Assembly (NCBI RefSeq): GCF_030272615.1
Contig: NC_081415.1
Span: forward strand, 373,219,009 to 373,283,008
DNA from: Cryptomeria japonica
Taxonomy: Eukaryota; Streptophyta; Pinopsida; Cupressales; Cupressaceae
Length of the DNA: 64,000 nt
Direction of reading: 5' to 3'
This document shows, in pieces, positions 33,871 to 45,925 of the stretch. The translations under genes and the position numbers were made by a program. Under the pieces are notes generated by a model. The model had not been told where the DNA came from. It did not search any database and worked only from the letters and a program-made list of their open reading frames with translations. Within the stretch, counting starts at the first letter, position 1. The number at the start of each line of letters is the position of its first letter.

Positions 33871-36800
33871 ACTTGGAATAAAACAACTCCATGATCCAGA
33901 GTTCACAAGAGGGGCCTAAAGGAGCCCATGAATTCAATTGAATCTACTGGTATAGTACATTAAAATTTTACAAGTAGTCATATACAAGTACAACATAGGC
34001 TGGAAAGTGGATACTACTCGTTGGAGCCCCTATTGGAATAAAATACCATAGACAAAGTGAACAGATAGAGATTAGGTTGTAGTGCCCCTCTCTGATTCAT
34101 CTTTTGATTTATGCACTGATAGACTTATCTAGACTCTTATGTGATATTTTGATTGATACTTATGACTTTATCTATATCTCAGATACCTATTGATGATGCT
34201 AGACATTTCATATGGACATTTGATATATAATGACTTTTGTGGATGATGGAATATTTTTAGTTATTATGATGGATGGAATTACATTTGATGATTTATATGC
34301 ACTCATTATTCACAGATGGATTATATTGCTTATGAGGTTAAGATGGCATATTTATTATGCTAACCCTATTTCATGATTATATTGGATGAGATGATGCTAC
34401 GTTGATTCTGACTGTCTTACTACTATATTCATGATAGAGACAATGCCAAACCACTCATTATGAGCATGATATGATGTTGTGATTCTCTCCCACTTTCCTA
34501 ATCATTTATGTTATATGTTATTGTATATGTTATATCATGGTTATTGGTGGTTGTAGGATTGCAAGTACTAGACATCAACTCCACCTAGTCTCATGCAAGC
34601 CTAAGCGTGTCTTTATCCCAATGGAAAGTTGATTAGAGATGGCATGAGTTCCCTCTATACACTCTAGACTTAAGTTGTCTTCCTTGTCAATTTGAGTGTC
34701 TTGGCGTGAGTCGTTGTGTTGGTATTTTGTGAGGTGATGTTCAACCCTATGTTGGGTTTCCTTGTGATGTTGTGAGTATTTGATCATTTAATTAATTAAC
34801 AATTGATTTATATAGTTTAATTGAATTAAATTAATGTATAGCTTTGATATTTTATTTAGGTGATTTATTATTATTTGATTAATGTTTTATTGGTTTAATG
34901 GTTTATATTTATTTAATTGATTTAATGATTTATTGTTTAATTGGTTATTTAATATTTATTTATCATTTAATTATTTATCATTTAATTATTTATAATTTAA
35001 GGTTGGTTATGACCTTATATTTATTTGTGGCCTTATATTTAATTGTGGTATTTATTTATTATTGCCCTTGATTTATTTATTATTGAGCTTTGATTTATTT
35101 TATTGGGCCTTGATTTATTATTTAATTGTTACTGGTTAGTTGTATTATTATTAGCCCCTTTATTACTCTTGGGTAATTAAATATTATAAATCTTACGTAC
35201 CCTATATTTCTATTGGTTGAAATTTGGGGGTGAGTAAATAATATTATATTTTATAATATTTTCCCTTGACCGACATGTTCTATAGTGTTGGTATGAGGTT
35301 TATTTATTGAGCATTTTGTCGGGTTAGCCTTTCTGGAATTATTTTTTTGTGCATTGGAGATTTTTGTTGCTTGGTATGGATTTGGTTGAAACTTGTTGGA
35401 TTTGGATTTGGCTCTTCATCAAATTTGCTTACCATCACTCCTATTTTTTCAGGTTGGTGGGGTTTTCTCCTTTTCAATTTTTGTTTCCGAGAAAAAGATT
35501 GTTTGCTCTATGAGTGGATGAAATTGTCTATGGGGAAATATAAATCTGAATATGGTCTATAAAGTTGTAACATAAGGTTTTGGGGAGAATCTATAAATAT
35601 ATGTATGTGTTTCTATGAATTTATTTATGGGTATTTTGTCATGAACAACTTTGTGACTATTTTGAGTTTGCTATTGTTTCCTGTGAAGCTGTATTGGTTT
35701 GAGTGAGGATGGAAGGGAATTACCTATTAGTTTACACACTTGGTTTTGTGTGAGCCTTAGAGCCTTATCTATTGAGGTTGTATGTCGACTCCTTGTGCAT
35801 TGTCAGAAGTTGTTTCTATGTTTGGAAGATGTATTTCTTTATGTTGTTTTTTCCTATTGGTATTACTGAAGTCTCTTGTGAGATACCTTGTAATGTGTCC
35901 ATTTGTAATGGATTTTTTATGATATTTATACCTTATTGAAGTTTTGAACTTGTCATATTTTTTGTGTTTCCGTGTCTGAAGCCAAGTGTGTCGAATTGAG
36001 TAACGTATGTGCTAAAAAAATTCAAGCCTTGTTTGTATTATCATATGTGCTAATCTTTTTTATGAAAGTGCTACTTTTCTAAATGTATGCGCTACCTAAT
36101 TATTCATAAGCACTATTGTAAACCATGAAGGCGCTAATAGTTTGAAAACATGTGCCAATGTGATTGTCAAAATCATTGTTCTACCTGATATAGGTGCTAG
36201 AGCATTAGACAAAGGCACTAATCCATCCGTCAAATGCATCATTTTGTTCCACAGATGCATAATTCTACTTTGACAATTATTTTTTGATGTTTTTTGTTCT
36301 TCTAGGTCGGCTTTTCCAGTTTTGTCTTTGTACCAAAGGCTTTAATTGATATCCTTGTATTTCTCAAAGTTGATTTTGGACCAGTTTTGGTTGTTTTGAT
36401 GTTGTTGAATGCTTTGACAAATTGATATGCCTCATTTTTGAGGATTTTATTTTGATCATGGCTAAGTAAGAAGGATTTATTCCTTACTCTTTTTTATTGT
36501 TGTGTTGATCATTTTTTAGGCTCTTGTTTATGTATTGTTATCTTGGCATTTGGTCATTGTTCTTATTGCTTATGTTATTTGGACTATCTCTTGATGTTGT
36601 TATTGAGCCTCTTTGTTATCTTGATGTTGTTGTTTATGTTTACTCTAAGGTCTTGGAACATGGCTACGAGGAGTGGGATTTCATGCACCAGGGTTTGTGA
36701 GAGATAGGCTGCTAAGAGGTTCCTAGTAAAGAAGCTTAGAGTCTAGACCACTAGGGCACATTGGAAGTTTTCTTTATTTAAATAAGTGATAAGGTTAATA

Positions 36801-38120
36801 ATTAATTAGATGAGTTGGGTAATTAGGATTCATCTAATAAGATAATAATTTGATTGGAGCCCCAATGCTTAGTCCAAGGGAGGATATTTTAGGATAAGCT
36901 TAGGAAGGTCACAGAGATGGAAAACCGAACTCCCTTGATCTCTCATAGGTTGAGATGGTTCCACATGTCTATTAGGGTCCGTATTATCCCTTCTATGTGA
37001 GGATAGAATGTGATGACACTCTTTCCCTACATGTGTCCTTCTTCCTTATGCCATGGTTGTTGATGCACCTTTGGGAGTTTCTATGTTCTAACTTTAGAGT
37101 CATGATGAGTTTTGGCTTATTGATTCTTGTGAGTTTCTTCTTGTTATGGTTCTTGAGTTGTTGAGTTTTGTTTGGTTGATAGGTGTTAGCCTAGGTCTAG
37201 AGTGTGTGTGGGACCTTGTGTCATCTTCTAGCACAGGGGTGGTTCCTTTGGTGCCACATGGCTGGGTGGATTGATGCCTTCTTCCATTGGGATGTTCTTT
37301 GTTGGATGCTCTTATGCATGGATGTGGATTCTTATCTCTTCAACTTATGGATGGATATTGTAGCAAATTGACATATATGATTCATATGACATATGTAATT
37401 GTATAATTTATGAGATAGTTGTATCGATGGTTGAGAGATATGTTCCTTGATGTAAATGGATTATGTATATGTAATGATAGATGATGTATTAGGATATGGT
37501 TGCGTCTCTCGTAAGAGAACACATTGTTGTATCATGTTGTATAATAGATATTGTTGGAATAATGGAATTAGGATTATTGATGTACTTTTAGTGTTATGAA
37601 AATATTAAATGTGTTAAGAATAAAGATTAGTAATACGGTAGTTAAATGGGAATGGATTAAAGGTGTTACGATAATGATTAGGAACAAGAAGTAGTAACAT
37701 TTGGTTTAGTGCTCTTAAAATTAATCTTAAGGGGTAAATAATGTTTGCATTGTTAATGAATATATTCATGATAGATGGGTTAGTAAATGATCTTGTATTT
37801 ATATATGAGCAAGGAAGAATAAATTGTTAGATGTGTTATAATTGCACTAGATCATGATGTTAAGCATGGTGATATGTTCTTGTTGATGTTATAAGTAATG
37901 ACGTTGAGATACACTAGGGAAAGATAGATGATGAGTTGTATTTATTTTCACTTGTGCAATGAGTTCATATGGTTGTGCTTCTTGATTATGTTCATGATGA
38001 TTATGTGTATATCTTGTAAATGGATGTTTAGTGTATTTTATTACTTGGATACATGTGTTGTATTAGATGATATTTAAAAAAAAACTATCTCCATTTGCAT
38101 ATTAGATGGTTAGTTTATCT
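33871..38120. other. AT-rich region with low-complexity tracts, no gene seen
   Basis: No coding motif. 34780-35190 is almost entirely built of ttta/atta words. 36005-36220 carries recurrent gygcta motifs. The start TGTAGTGCCCC at 34079 looks like an LTR end, but no partner is visible. Confidence 0.4.
36005..36220. repeat. Degenerate repeat of a gygcta core
   Basis: Cores gtgcta, gtgcta, gtgcta, gcgcta, gcacta, gcgcta, gtgcca, gtgcta and gcacta recur about every 20-40 bp with otherwise unlike spacers. Confidence 0.45.
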
Positions 38121-38230
38121 AGGGTATTTTGGCGGGAATTACATAGGTGGTGCTCACTCCCCCAACACAACACTAGCACACCTTTTCTCTTACCCCGAAG
38201 GTTCGAACACCTTGTACCAAAAAAAAATTG
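38120..38230 (+). mobile_element. Possible tRNA-derived SINE
   Basis: A B-box-like ggttcgaacac (38203-38213) lies about 70 bp after a weak A-box-like ataggtggtgc, and the sequence ends ttgtaccaaaaaaaaa, a short A tail after a tRNA-like acca. The T-arm stem does not pair, so it is not a tRNA gene. Confidence 0.3.
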
Positions 38231-38670
38231 TCTCACAATGAAGGGTACATGAGGGGTATCTATGAGGTATGATCCACACTCCCTGAACCAACAAGTAAGG
38301 GATTTGGGCTTATAATCACAAATTTTCTTAGTAATTCTTCAAGGAACAATGCCACATATAGATTCATTGGGAAATCCACTAAAAGATCTTACAACCCTTA
38401 TTGGGCCTTGATTTTTGAAGGCTTCATAATTCATATTGCACCCATGTCATATGCACCCTATTGGACAAGTTTTCTCTTGTTAACCATTTATATAGAAGCT
38501 AGAAGATAAAACCACTATGGCCGTTTATCCTTGGATTCATCACTTCTCCAAAAAGGAAGGCCTTCTAAGAAAAGAAAAGATGGGCATCATTATGTTTTTT
38601 TCTTACACCCAAGATCCTAAAGGCAAAGGGAGAAGATACTTAGTGCAACTATAGGTCCACCCTAGAAAAA

Positions 38671-38780
38671 AGCACAAGTGTGATTCCACCAATTTGAGCA
38701 CAATGGTAGAGTGATTCCATCAATTTGAGCACAATGGTAGAGTGATACCACCGATTCAAGCGAGTGCAGTAATTCGAGCA
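38671..38780. repeat. Tandem repeat of about 31 bp, three to four copies
   Basis: The unit agcacaatggtagagtgatt plus ccaycaatttg is present in two good copies and two partial copies between 38671 and 38780. Confidence 0.75.
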
Positions 38781-39144
38781 ACTAGAGGAGTATGGAGATA
38801 TAGTAAGTAATCCCTCACTTTGCATGTGCTATAAATTTATTGCATCATAAATAGGGTAGAAATTCTAGACAACCAAAAATGCAATAGAATAGGAAAATGC
38901 TAAAAGTGTGTTTATGTTAGGTAAAACTGCTTTTATGGCAAGATAACATGTTTATGCTAGGTCTTAGCATGTCTATGGTCTTTAGTGCATATACACAATG
39001 TAAAACTATGTATATGACCTACTAATGTGTATAGGGTTTTCTAGTGCATATGTAGTCAATTGCAACACATTTATGGTTGATGTCATGTATATGCAAGATA
39101 AAAGTTTGTTTATAGATTCTTAACATGTATATGATAAATATCAG
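38781..39144. other. AT-rich sequence with recurrent tgtwtatg words
   Basis: No gene. Words such as tgtttatg and tgtatatg recur every 20-40 bp up to the nested copia region. Confidence 0.35.
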
Positions 39145-39153
39145 TGTTGGATT
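39145..39153 (-). repeat. Tip of the outer element's left LTR
   Basis: TGTTGGATT matches the first nine bases of the right LTR (TATTGGATT at 53260). The remainder resumes at 47155 after the inserted copia element, whose target duplication is GGATT (39149-39153 and 47155-47159). Confidence 0.7.
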
Positions 39154-40382
39154 TGTTAGGTCTTACTTGGAAGGCTAATGTACTGAGAGGGGAGGGCTGA
39201 ATCAGTGCTTTAAAACTTTTCCTTAAAAACAATTTTATTGATAAACACAAACTATGTAATGCTGATCTCAAAGATATAAAATACTGAAACATAATCATAA
39301 AGATAACATGCATCAAAATGTCACTCCATAACACAATGATTTTTGGTCATGCAAAAACTCTTGGTTAGAGAGAAAAACTATGGTGGGGATGGCACCCACA
39401 ACTTCACTACTACAGTAATCAAGATTGCTCGGTTAGAGCTACATGTTTAGCCATTTCTGATAGCTTACCCTGTTAGGAGTATAAATATCTTTAGATCTAC
39501 CTTGCTAAAGGATTTTACAAACACTTCTACAAAATGTTGTACCTAGTTAAAGGCTTTAAAATTTATAGACTTTATTAGAGTCTTTTACCCTATTAGAGGT
39601 TTCTATTACAACTTAATATTTCAATCAAAATCTTTACAAAATATCTGCAACTTCACATTTGAAATGTTATAGCAGACACTATGTGCTCAATATAAAATTA
39701 CCTTGCTCATAGCATTCCTCGGTAATTGATATATCAACTCGATAACCACTTTTGTATTCTCTGTTCCTTAAACTATTCTCTAAAACCTTCTTGGTAACCT
39801 GTGATTATCTCTTTCAATCTTATTCCTTCATTCTTGACTTAATCATTCCTTCATCTCTCTTCTCTTGATTGACCTTACATGTCACCTCTTTTCATGTACT
39901 CAAATCATTCTATTTATATAGATCTCTGAGATGATGATCTATTCATGCTTCGATCATACAAACATGTTTTATTGAATGAATAAACATAGAAATTATTTCA
40001 TTGGATATTCTTCCTCAAAATCATACAAAATCTTTAAATGCAATTTCCTATGTATTGACGGTTTTATCTTCTCAAATTATGTAACATGTCTCACATGTGT
40101 GTCCGGGTTCATTGAATCTGGTAACATGTTTTCACTCGGTTTAGATTAACTCGGTATACCTTCTTTACTTCTCGGTAAACATATAAACCTTACTTGGTAG
40201 ACAGTCTGCATATGTCTCGGTTCATAGCTCGATGTGTATCAACTCGGTAACTTGTCTTTCTTCTATAACCGACACCGGTGACCTTGGTGTTTACCGACTG
40301 GACTTTTCGGTAGTATTAACCGACTAGAGTATATAGAATGACTTTGGGCATAAAACTAATGACAACTTAGTAAATAGAAACA
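39154..40382 (-). repeat. 3' LTR of the inner element
   Basis: It starts TGTTAGGTCTTACTTGG on the + strand and ends taaatagaaaca. It pairs base by base with 45926-47154. Confidence 0.95.
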
Positions 40383-40394
40383 ATCTCCCCATTT
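40383..40394 (-). promoter_or_regulatory. Polypurine tract of the inner element
   Basis: On the - strand aaatggggagat abuts the LTR start TGTTTC. Confidence 0.75.
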
Positions 40395-40663
40395 GACATT
40401 AGTTTGGTATGTTTGACAAAACTCCTTTCAAAGTCATACTACAAAATCTATATACTTGCAAAATAAACTCAAATGTCAGTATATAATGTTCGAATACATA
40501 CTCAAATACATACTCCCCTTATCAATCTTCTGTACATATCTTGATTTCCTATTCTGTATTCCCATGCTCTTGATGTTCCATGCTCCCACTGACAATTTCA
40601 ATTGTACACTCAGATATTCATGCTCGGTCATTTGTTCAGTACACTCCCCCTTTTTGACAAACA

Positions 40664-43600
40664 TCAAAGATAGTTACCATTTGGTGGGGGCAACCGATCA
40701 AAAATAGAATTATACTTTGTACGAGCTTCAATAAGAGTGTTCTTAAGTGCATCCTTGACACTTTCCAGTATTGTAATCTGAACTATAATATCAGCTGATA
40801 GTGTGATCAAACCATCCAATGTGCTTCCCTCTGCTTGAGTTGATAATTGGGTAGCTCGATTGATCTGCTCTTGAACTAATGACAAATGGGGAATAAATAA
40901 TGTTTTAAGAGTCATGATATACATCCTTATTTTATGCTCTTCATTCCAAAGTTCTAACTATTGAGCCATAAGTGTTTGTAGCCTTGAATAAAATTTTTGA
41001 AGAGAATTTGGCTCGATAGTCAATTTATTTGAGAGATCGGTGATCTCCTTTTCAATGACTTCAATCTTACGCTTGATATCTTTGATAAAGAATGAGAATG
41101 CACATAGCTTCTGGAATAAATAAATAATATGTTTGAGTTGAGAGGACAACTTAGCAATGAATTCAATAAGCTTTATTTTACCTATAGCAATTGCTTTCTG
41201 CACTTCTTCAATCATCTTGGCAGTTAGCTCTTTTTCCTTCAATTTGCTAAGGTATTTGGTTGCTTCTACTCTTGATTTCTCCAATTGAGTGAGTAGTTCA
41301 TCCAATTTCACATGGATGACAACATCTTTATTGATGGTAGCTTCAGGTATCATATCTGTCAATAATGTTTTGACCTTCTGAAGTACTCGGTTCTTCTATT
41401 GAATAGATATATGTCTTTCCTGCTCTGCTTTGGCTTTACAAAGCACACCGAATTCTATCAATGCTTGCCCTTTCAATTTTGTTAGGTCAACATTCGGTAG
41501 CACAATAGGCTTTGACAGATCTACCTTAAAACTGTGTCGTTTTGCTTTCTTCTCCTTTGATGATGCCTTTGCCGATTGAATGGGTATAATGTATTTGGAG
41601 ACTTGACCTTCCTCGGTATGTTGCTTGCTAGAGGTAACACTTTTGTCAGTTACTGTAGCCTCTATTTTATCCTTCAGTGTTTCCTTGCTTGGAATTTCAG
41701 TGGCAATTGTCTCGGTGCTTGAAGTTATTTGTGAAGTTTGCTCATCGGTGGCCTGAGAGGTAGGTTCATCTTTTTTAACCTTTGGAGCCTCTATGCCTTC
41801 ATATGTGTCCTGAGGTTTCTCGGCTAAGACTTGTTGAGTGAGAGGAGGATATGACTTGACCTATTCCAGAACTGATTCACTTGACACAAGTTTGGCATAG
41901 GCATTTCCTTCTATCGTTTCTCCGTCCTGTGCTTCAGTGTCTACGACATCCTCATATAATTGAATAGTGGAAGCAGGATCTTGCTCAATGATGTCAACTA
42001 TTTCATCTTCACCTTTTGACTCTTCAGCCTAAACCTAAATATCTTCTTCCATTTCTCTTTGGTTTTATTTTCAACTTCTAGATATAGTCCATTCATCATT
42101 TTTAAGGCTTTATGTTTTACTTGAAAATTTGTTTGGTAGTTTTTCAAGTGATCTCTTATTTCATCTACTGACATATCTGGAAAGAGATGTACCAAAACTC
42201 TTTCTCTTATTTGCTTCTCTAATTCCATAGCATACTTCCATCTATTATCAATATGTGAGTATAATGCTTCTAGAAGAAAACTAGTCACTTCCAATGGAAC
42301 TACTCAGAATTTGAGAAGTGTACTAACTACAGTATCTTCTATTTTCATCTTCTCTTCATCTGTTCTAGTATCATATTTTACATATCTAAATGACCCAAAT
42401 CCACCATGTTCCTTCAATTTTGCACAAAATTGTTGACACTATGTACATTTTCCTTTGTGCTTTTTACAATCTAAAATTTATTTACATCTTCTGACTCTGT
42501 GTCACTCTCCAAAATCAGTTTTCTGTTCTTCTTTATATAAGTTTTTGTAACCTTAGGTATTTATACATTCTTTTGCTTCTTACCAGGTGACACAACAGAT
42601 GATCTAGTGTTTGGTCGCTTCACTAATGGGGTTGGTGATACCTTGGTTGCATCCTGTTTCTTTCTTTTCAAAATTTTGCCCTTTGGCAACTCGATGCTTA
42701 GTGTAATTGTTGCTTCTTGAGCTTTAGACTCTTCTTCGATTAAAATTTGATCACTCTTAGTAGGAGTGGAGGTAGAACCTTCTCCAAAATTTTCAGTTAA
42801 GTCCTTGATCATTCTTGTGGCTTTCTTGGAAGCCTTTGGTACAGCTATGCTCATTTTTACTTTTTCTTTCACCTCTTCATAGGTGCCACATCTTTTCTCA
42901 GAAGCATGCCTTGGAAGTGCTAAGAAGGCATTTATCTACTGTTGAGCAATGTTGAAATCTATTTCATAACCCATAGGCGGTAGTGATTGAGTCCTGGGTT
43001 CTACTGCATTGACATAACAGTAGTCTGTATCCAACTCAAAACATATGGTATCCTTGTATTTTTCCACTAGCTGAGGTGGAATCCTGTACCTGCTATACAT
43101 CTTTTCCTAGAATTTGTTGAAGTAGTCACCCATTATCATATTGAAATTATCACCTAGCTGATTGATGAAATCATTTATTTGATGGGTGATAGGTCGGTGT
43201 AATTCCCAAACAACGTTATCGACTGATGAAAAGAATTTCTGAAAATAGAAGAACATACACACTAGGAGTGACCCAAACTTTAGTGTGTTAGCAGTATTAT
43301 TCTTCTTCAGTTTCCTTAATGTATTTAGATTTTCAAAAAGATTCTTCAATAATATTTCACATAAATCAATTTGCATACCCTTTTTAACAATTTTGTAGGC
43401 CAAATCTACAGCTGCACATGGTACACTGTTTTCTCTTGCCGAATGGAAGAAATAATAACCAATAACTCTAATAACAAAATTAAGTTATGCATCTGTCACA
43501 TTGTTCAACTTAGGACCTCTGCTATTAGACTCAAATCCTGTTAATGTTATCAATTCCTTTTGTGAAATCATCTTCTGTTCTTGGGCATGGTCAAATATAG

Positions 43601-44015
43601 GGTATCCGGTTATTATGTGAATAATCTACTTGGTGATCTTGAAGGGTTGTTCCTCTAGCCACATAAAATTGTCATGTACTCGGCTCAAGACAAATTTGAC
43701 CCATTAGGGTTTGAAGACTCGAGGATAGGTTAGGGCTTCAGTTAATCCCTTGACTTTGATATGCTCAAACTTGCTATCTAGATTTCCATCGGTGCACAAT
43801 TTATCATACATATCCTTAATCTCAGTGTGACCTACCTCATCAACTCTACACTTGGTATAAAATCTAACATCTTCTATCAACAAAACCCTATCCAGAATAA
43901 GAGAAAATGCAGTTTTCTCATCGAGTTTGAAAGCCACTTTGGGAGGTAAGGTATATTTCAGTGTAGGCTTCTCAATGGTCTCTACTACAACAGGTTTCTG
44001 AACTTTGAGGGCCAT
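40664..44015 (-). pseudogene. ORF2 of the inner element, unrecognised long protein in place of pol
   Basis: Function unknown. A mostly open frame starts at MALKVQKPVVVETIEKPTLK (44015) and can be followed to NGNYL and a stop at 40664, about 1100 codons with scattered stops and about two frame changes. Visible parts: an N-terminal globular region (44015-42900; DKLCTDGNLDSKFEHIKVKG, FVLSRVHDNFMWLEEQPF, ITGYPIFDH); a basic Ser/Thr-rich linker (42870-42560; KILKRKKQDATK); a helical region (42294-41998; YAMELEKQIRERVLVHLFPD); an acidic Thr-rich linker (41998-41500); and a C-terminal coiled coil (41362-40664; KLDELLTQLEKSRVEATKY). No RT, RNase H, integrase or protease motif appears. It lies between ORF1 and the polypurine tract, where pol should be. 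The outer element has a homologous ORF2. Confidence 0.65.
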
Positions 44016-44640
44016 TACAAACTGAAATTCTACTTACGGAATAGCTTAGGGTTTTAAATAACCAAAAAACGCTTTCAACTTAGTAAATACTTTGCAAATA
44101 TTCACAACTTGACTTGATCGGTTAACTGCTGAAAATGTGGTTTTAGATTTGATAAATACCTTGAATTCACTTTGGAAATGTTTGATCGCCTTTAGATTCG
44201 CTCTGCTCTACACTTTGAAAACCGGTAAGTGAAAAATGACCGCGCTCAATACTTTTAATACCTCCTTTTGACCTTATCAGGATTCATGCGGTTAGGTATA
44301 ATAGGCATTAAATGCACTTGGTTTCCCTTTACCGACTAACTCTCTTATTATCTTTTTACCAACTAGACATGCTTACTAGTTTTACCGACTTCCCTGGTAA
44401 ATCAAAAGACTAGATAATTTTTTGAATTGCTATTGCATTTTAGCTATGTAGATTTTGAGTTTAAGTGCATGAATACATAGGAACTATTAAGATCTAACCT
44501 TTGAGAATACAGTCCCTCCATACCTTTATGGACTAATTCAAAGTTGATGCACCTAACTTGGTAGGTAAGGTCCTTCATTAGTTGACACATTTTCCTTCTT
44601 TTTCCCAAATTTCTATAATTTTCTTCTTATCTCCTTAGTA
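44016..44640 (-). other. Spacer between ORF1 and ORF2 of the inner element
   Basis: AT-rich, no motif; includes words such as accgactaac that also occur in the LTR. Confidence 0.4.
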
Positions 44641-45863
44641 TCTCCTCTCGGTTGGTCTCTGCAGTCTTTAGCTATGTGTCTAACTTTGTGACAATGAAAT
44701 CATGCCATTCCTGGACTTCTCCATGATCTCCGGTTGTTCATTCCAAACCTTATCATATAGTTTGCACTTATATGTCCATATCTTCCACATCATTCACACC
44801 AAATTCTTGTATTGTAATCCCATGGTACTGAAGTATATTGTCGATTGAGATTTGTGTCAGTTCGGTAGCTTCTAGTGTTTGCTTGGTGTGGAGTCCACAT
44901 ATAGTTTTTCTACTTAAACCAACATTTATTGGTGTTGTGTCCATATCTATTGTATTTTTTGCAAAACCCCTTGTATTTTGCCTTCTCATAATTGTTGACA
45001 GACTTTGTTCTACATTTCTTAGATGTGTGACCATACTTATTGCAATTGTAACAATAACCATAAAACCTAGTAACATCCGGTTGCTTACCTTTTCTGATCC
45101 AACAAACGTTGGCAGTATGTCCTTGTTTTCCACAGTAGTTGCAAGTAGGCTTCTTGTCCTTGATGTTCTCTTTATTTCCAGCTTTCTTGGATGATTCTCC
45201 TTTCTCGATAGAGTTGTTTCCTTTGTTACTGAGTCCTACATTTTTTTTGCGTTTTCTCATATTCAGTTGCCCATCCAACATTTTTTATGCTTCATGGCTT
45301 TTCCTGAATGTTTCTTTTGACTTCTTTTCTACTTCTATTTCATTGGTCAATCTTGATGTTTCAAGTTTTAATGCTTGGTTCTCATTTTCCTTTTGAGTAG
45401 CTTCATGATGTGCATAGTCAAATTGATCAGATAGATTATGTTGAACTACAATCATCCTTGATATTTCATCATTCTTTGTAGACACCATTGCTTCTGGTTG
45501 TTGTTTTTCTCCTTCTATAATTCATTTATTATCCTCAGCTATTCTCAATGCATCAAGATTTTCAGTCATCTGTGTGCTAAAATACTCATGTTCCCTTCTC
45601 ATTGCTTTTAGCTATTCACTAAGTGCTTTGTTCTTTTCTTTCAGTTCTACAATCATTTCTTCAGATTCTTCTGATATGTTGTTCTCAGATGATGTCTCAA
45701 TTTGTTCCACCAACTCTTGTGAGTCCTGTAAATCATCAGACAACCTTCTTCTGACTTTCCGTGATCTCTATATTTGCCTCTGCATATCTGCAATCATTTG
45801 ATTAGCATGATCCAATTCTTCTTGAAGATTCACAATCCCGCGAGATTGTTTATAGCCTTCCAT
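44640..45863 (-). pseudogene. gag: ORF1 of the inner element: coiled coil plus CCHC array
   Basis: The start MEGYKQSRGIVNLQEELDHA is about 50 bp after the primer site. About 190 residues of heptad-like, Glu/Lys/Leu-rich sequence follow (EEMIVELKEKNKALSE, ALKLETSRLTNEIEVEKKSK), then a Lys/Asn-rich linker. The knuckles are CNYCGKQGHTANVC, CYNCNKYGHTSKKC, CKKYNRYGHNTNKC, a degenerate CGRYGHISANY and FHCHKVRHIAKDC. The first two keep all four ligands. The Gly-Tyr-Cys spacing between knuckles (FYGYCYNCNKYGH) recurs in the other two elements. About five stops interrupt the frame. It probably acts as an RNA-binding gag-like protein. Confidence 0.75.
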
Positions 45864-45910
45864 TGATAGGATCTTTCTCTTTAGGTTGTTAGACCCTTTA
45901 CCAAGAATAT

Positions 45911-45924
45911 AGCTTTGATACCAA
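45911..45924 (-). promoter_or_regulatory. Primer binding site of the inner element
   Basis: The complement of agctttgataccaa is TTGGTATCAAAGCT, one base from the LTR boundary at 45926. Confidence 0.9.
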
Positions 45925-45925
45925 T

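Noticed and set aside
34079..37560. An LTR starting TGTAGTGCCCC
   Set aside because: No matching second copy, primer site or polypurine tract was found, so the end alone is not enough.
38195..38220. tRNA T-arm (ggttcgaac followed by acca)
   Set aside because: The T stem and acceptor stem do not pair and no anticodon arm can be placed. Kept only as a weak SINE candidate.
39140..39144. Target duplication of the outer copia-related element (atcag versus atcga at 54403-54407)
   Set aside because: Only 3 of 5 bases agree; may be chance, so not claimed.
44838..45396. Hydrophobic + strand frames that look membrane-like
   Set aside because: Antisense shadows of the ORF1 coiled coil and knuckle array on the - strand; AAR/GAR-rich codons read backwards give Phe, Leu and Ser.
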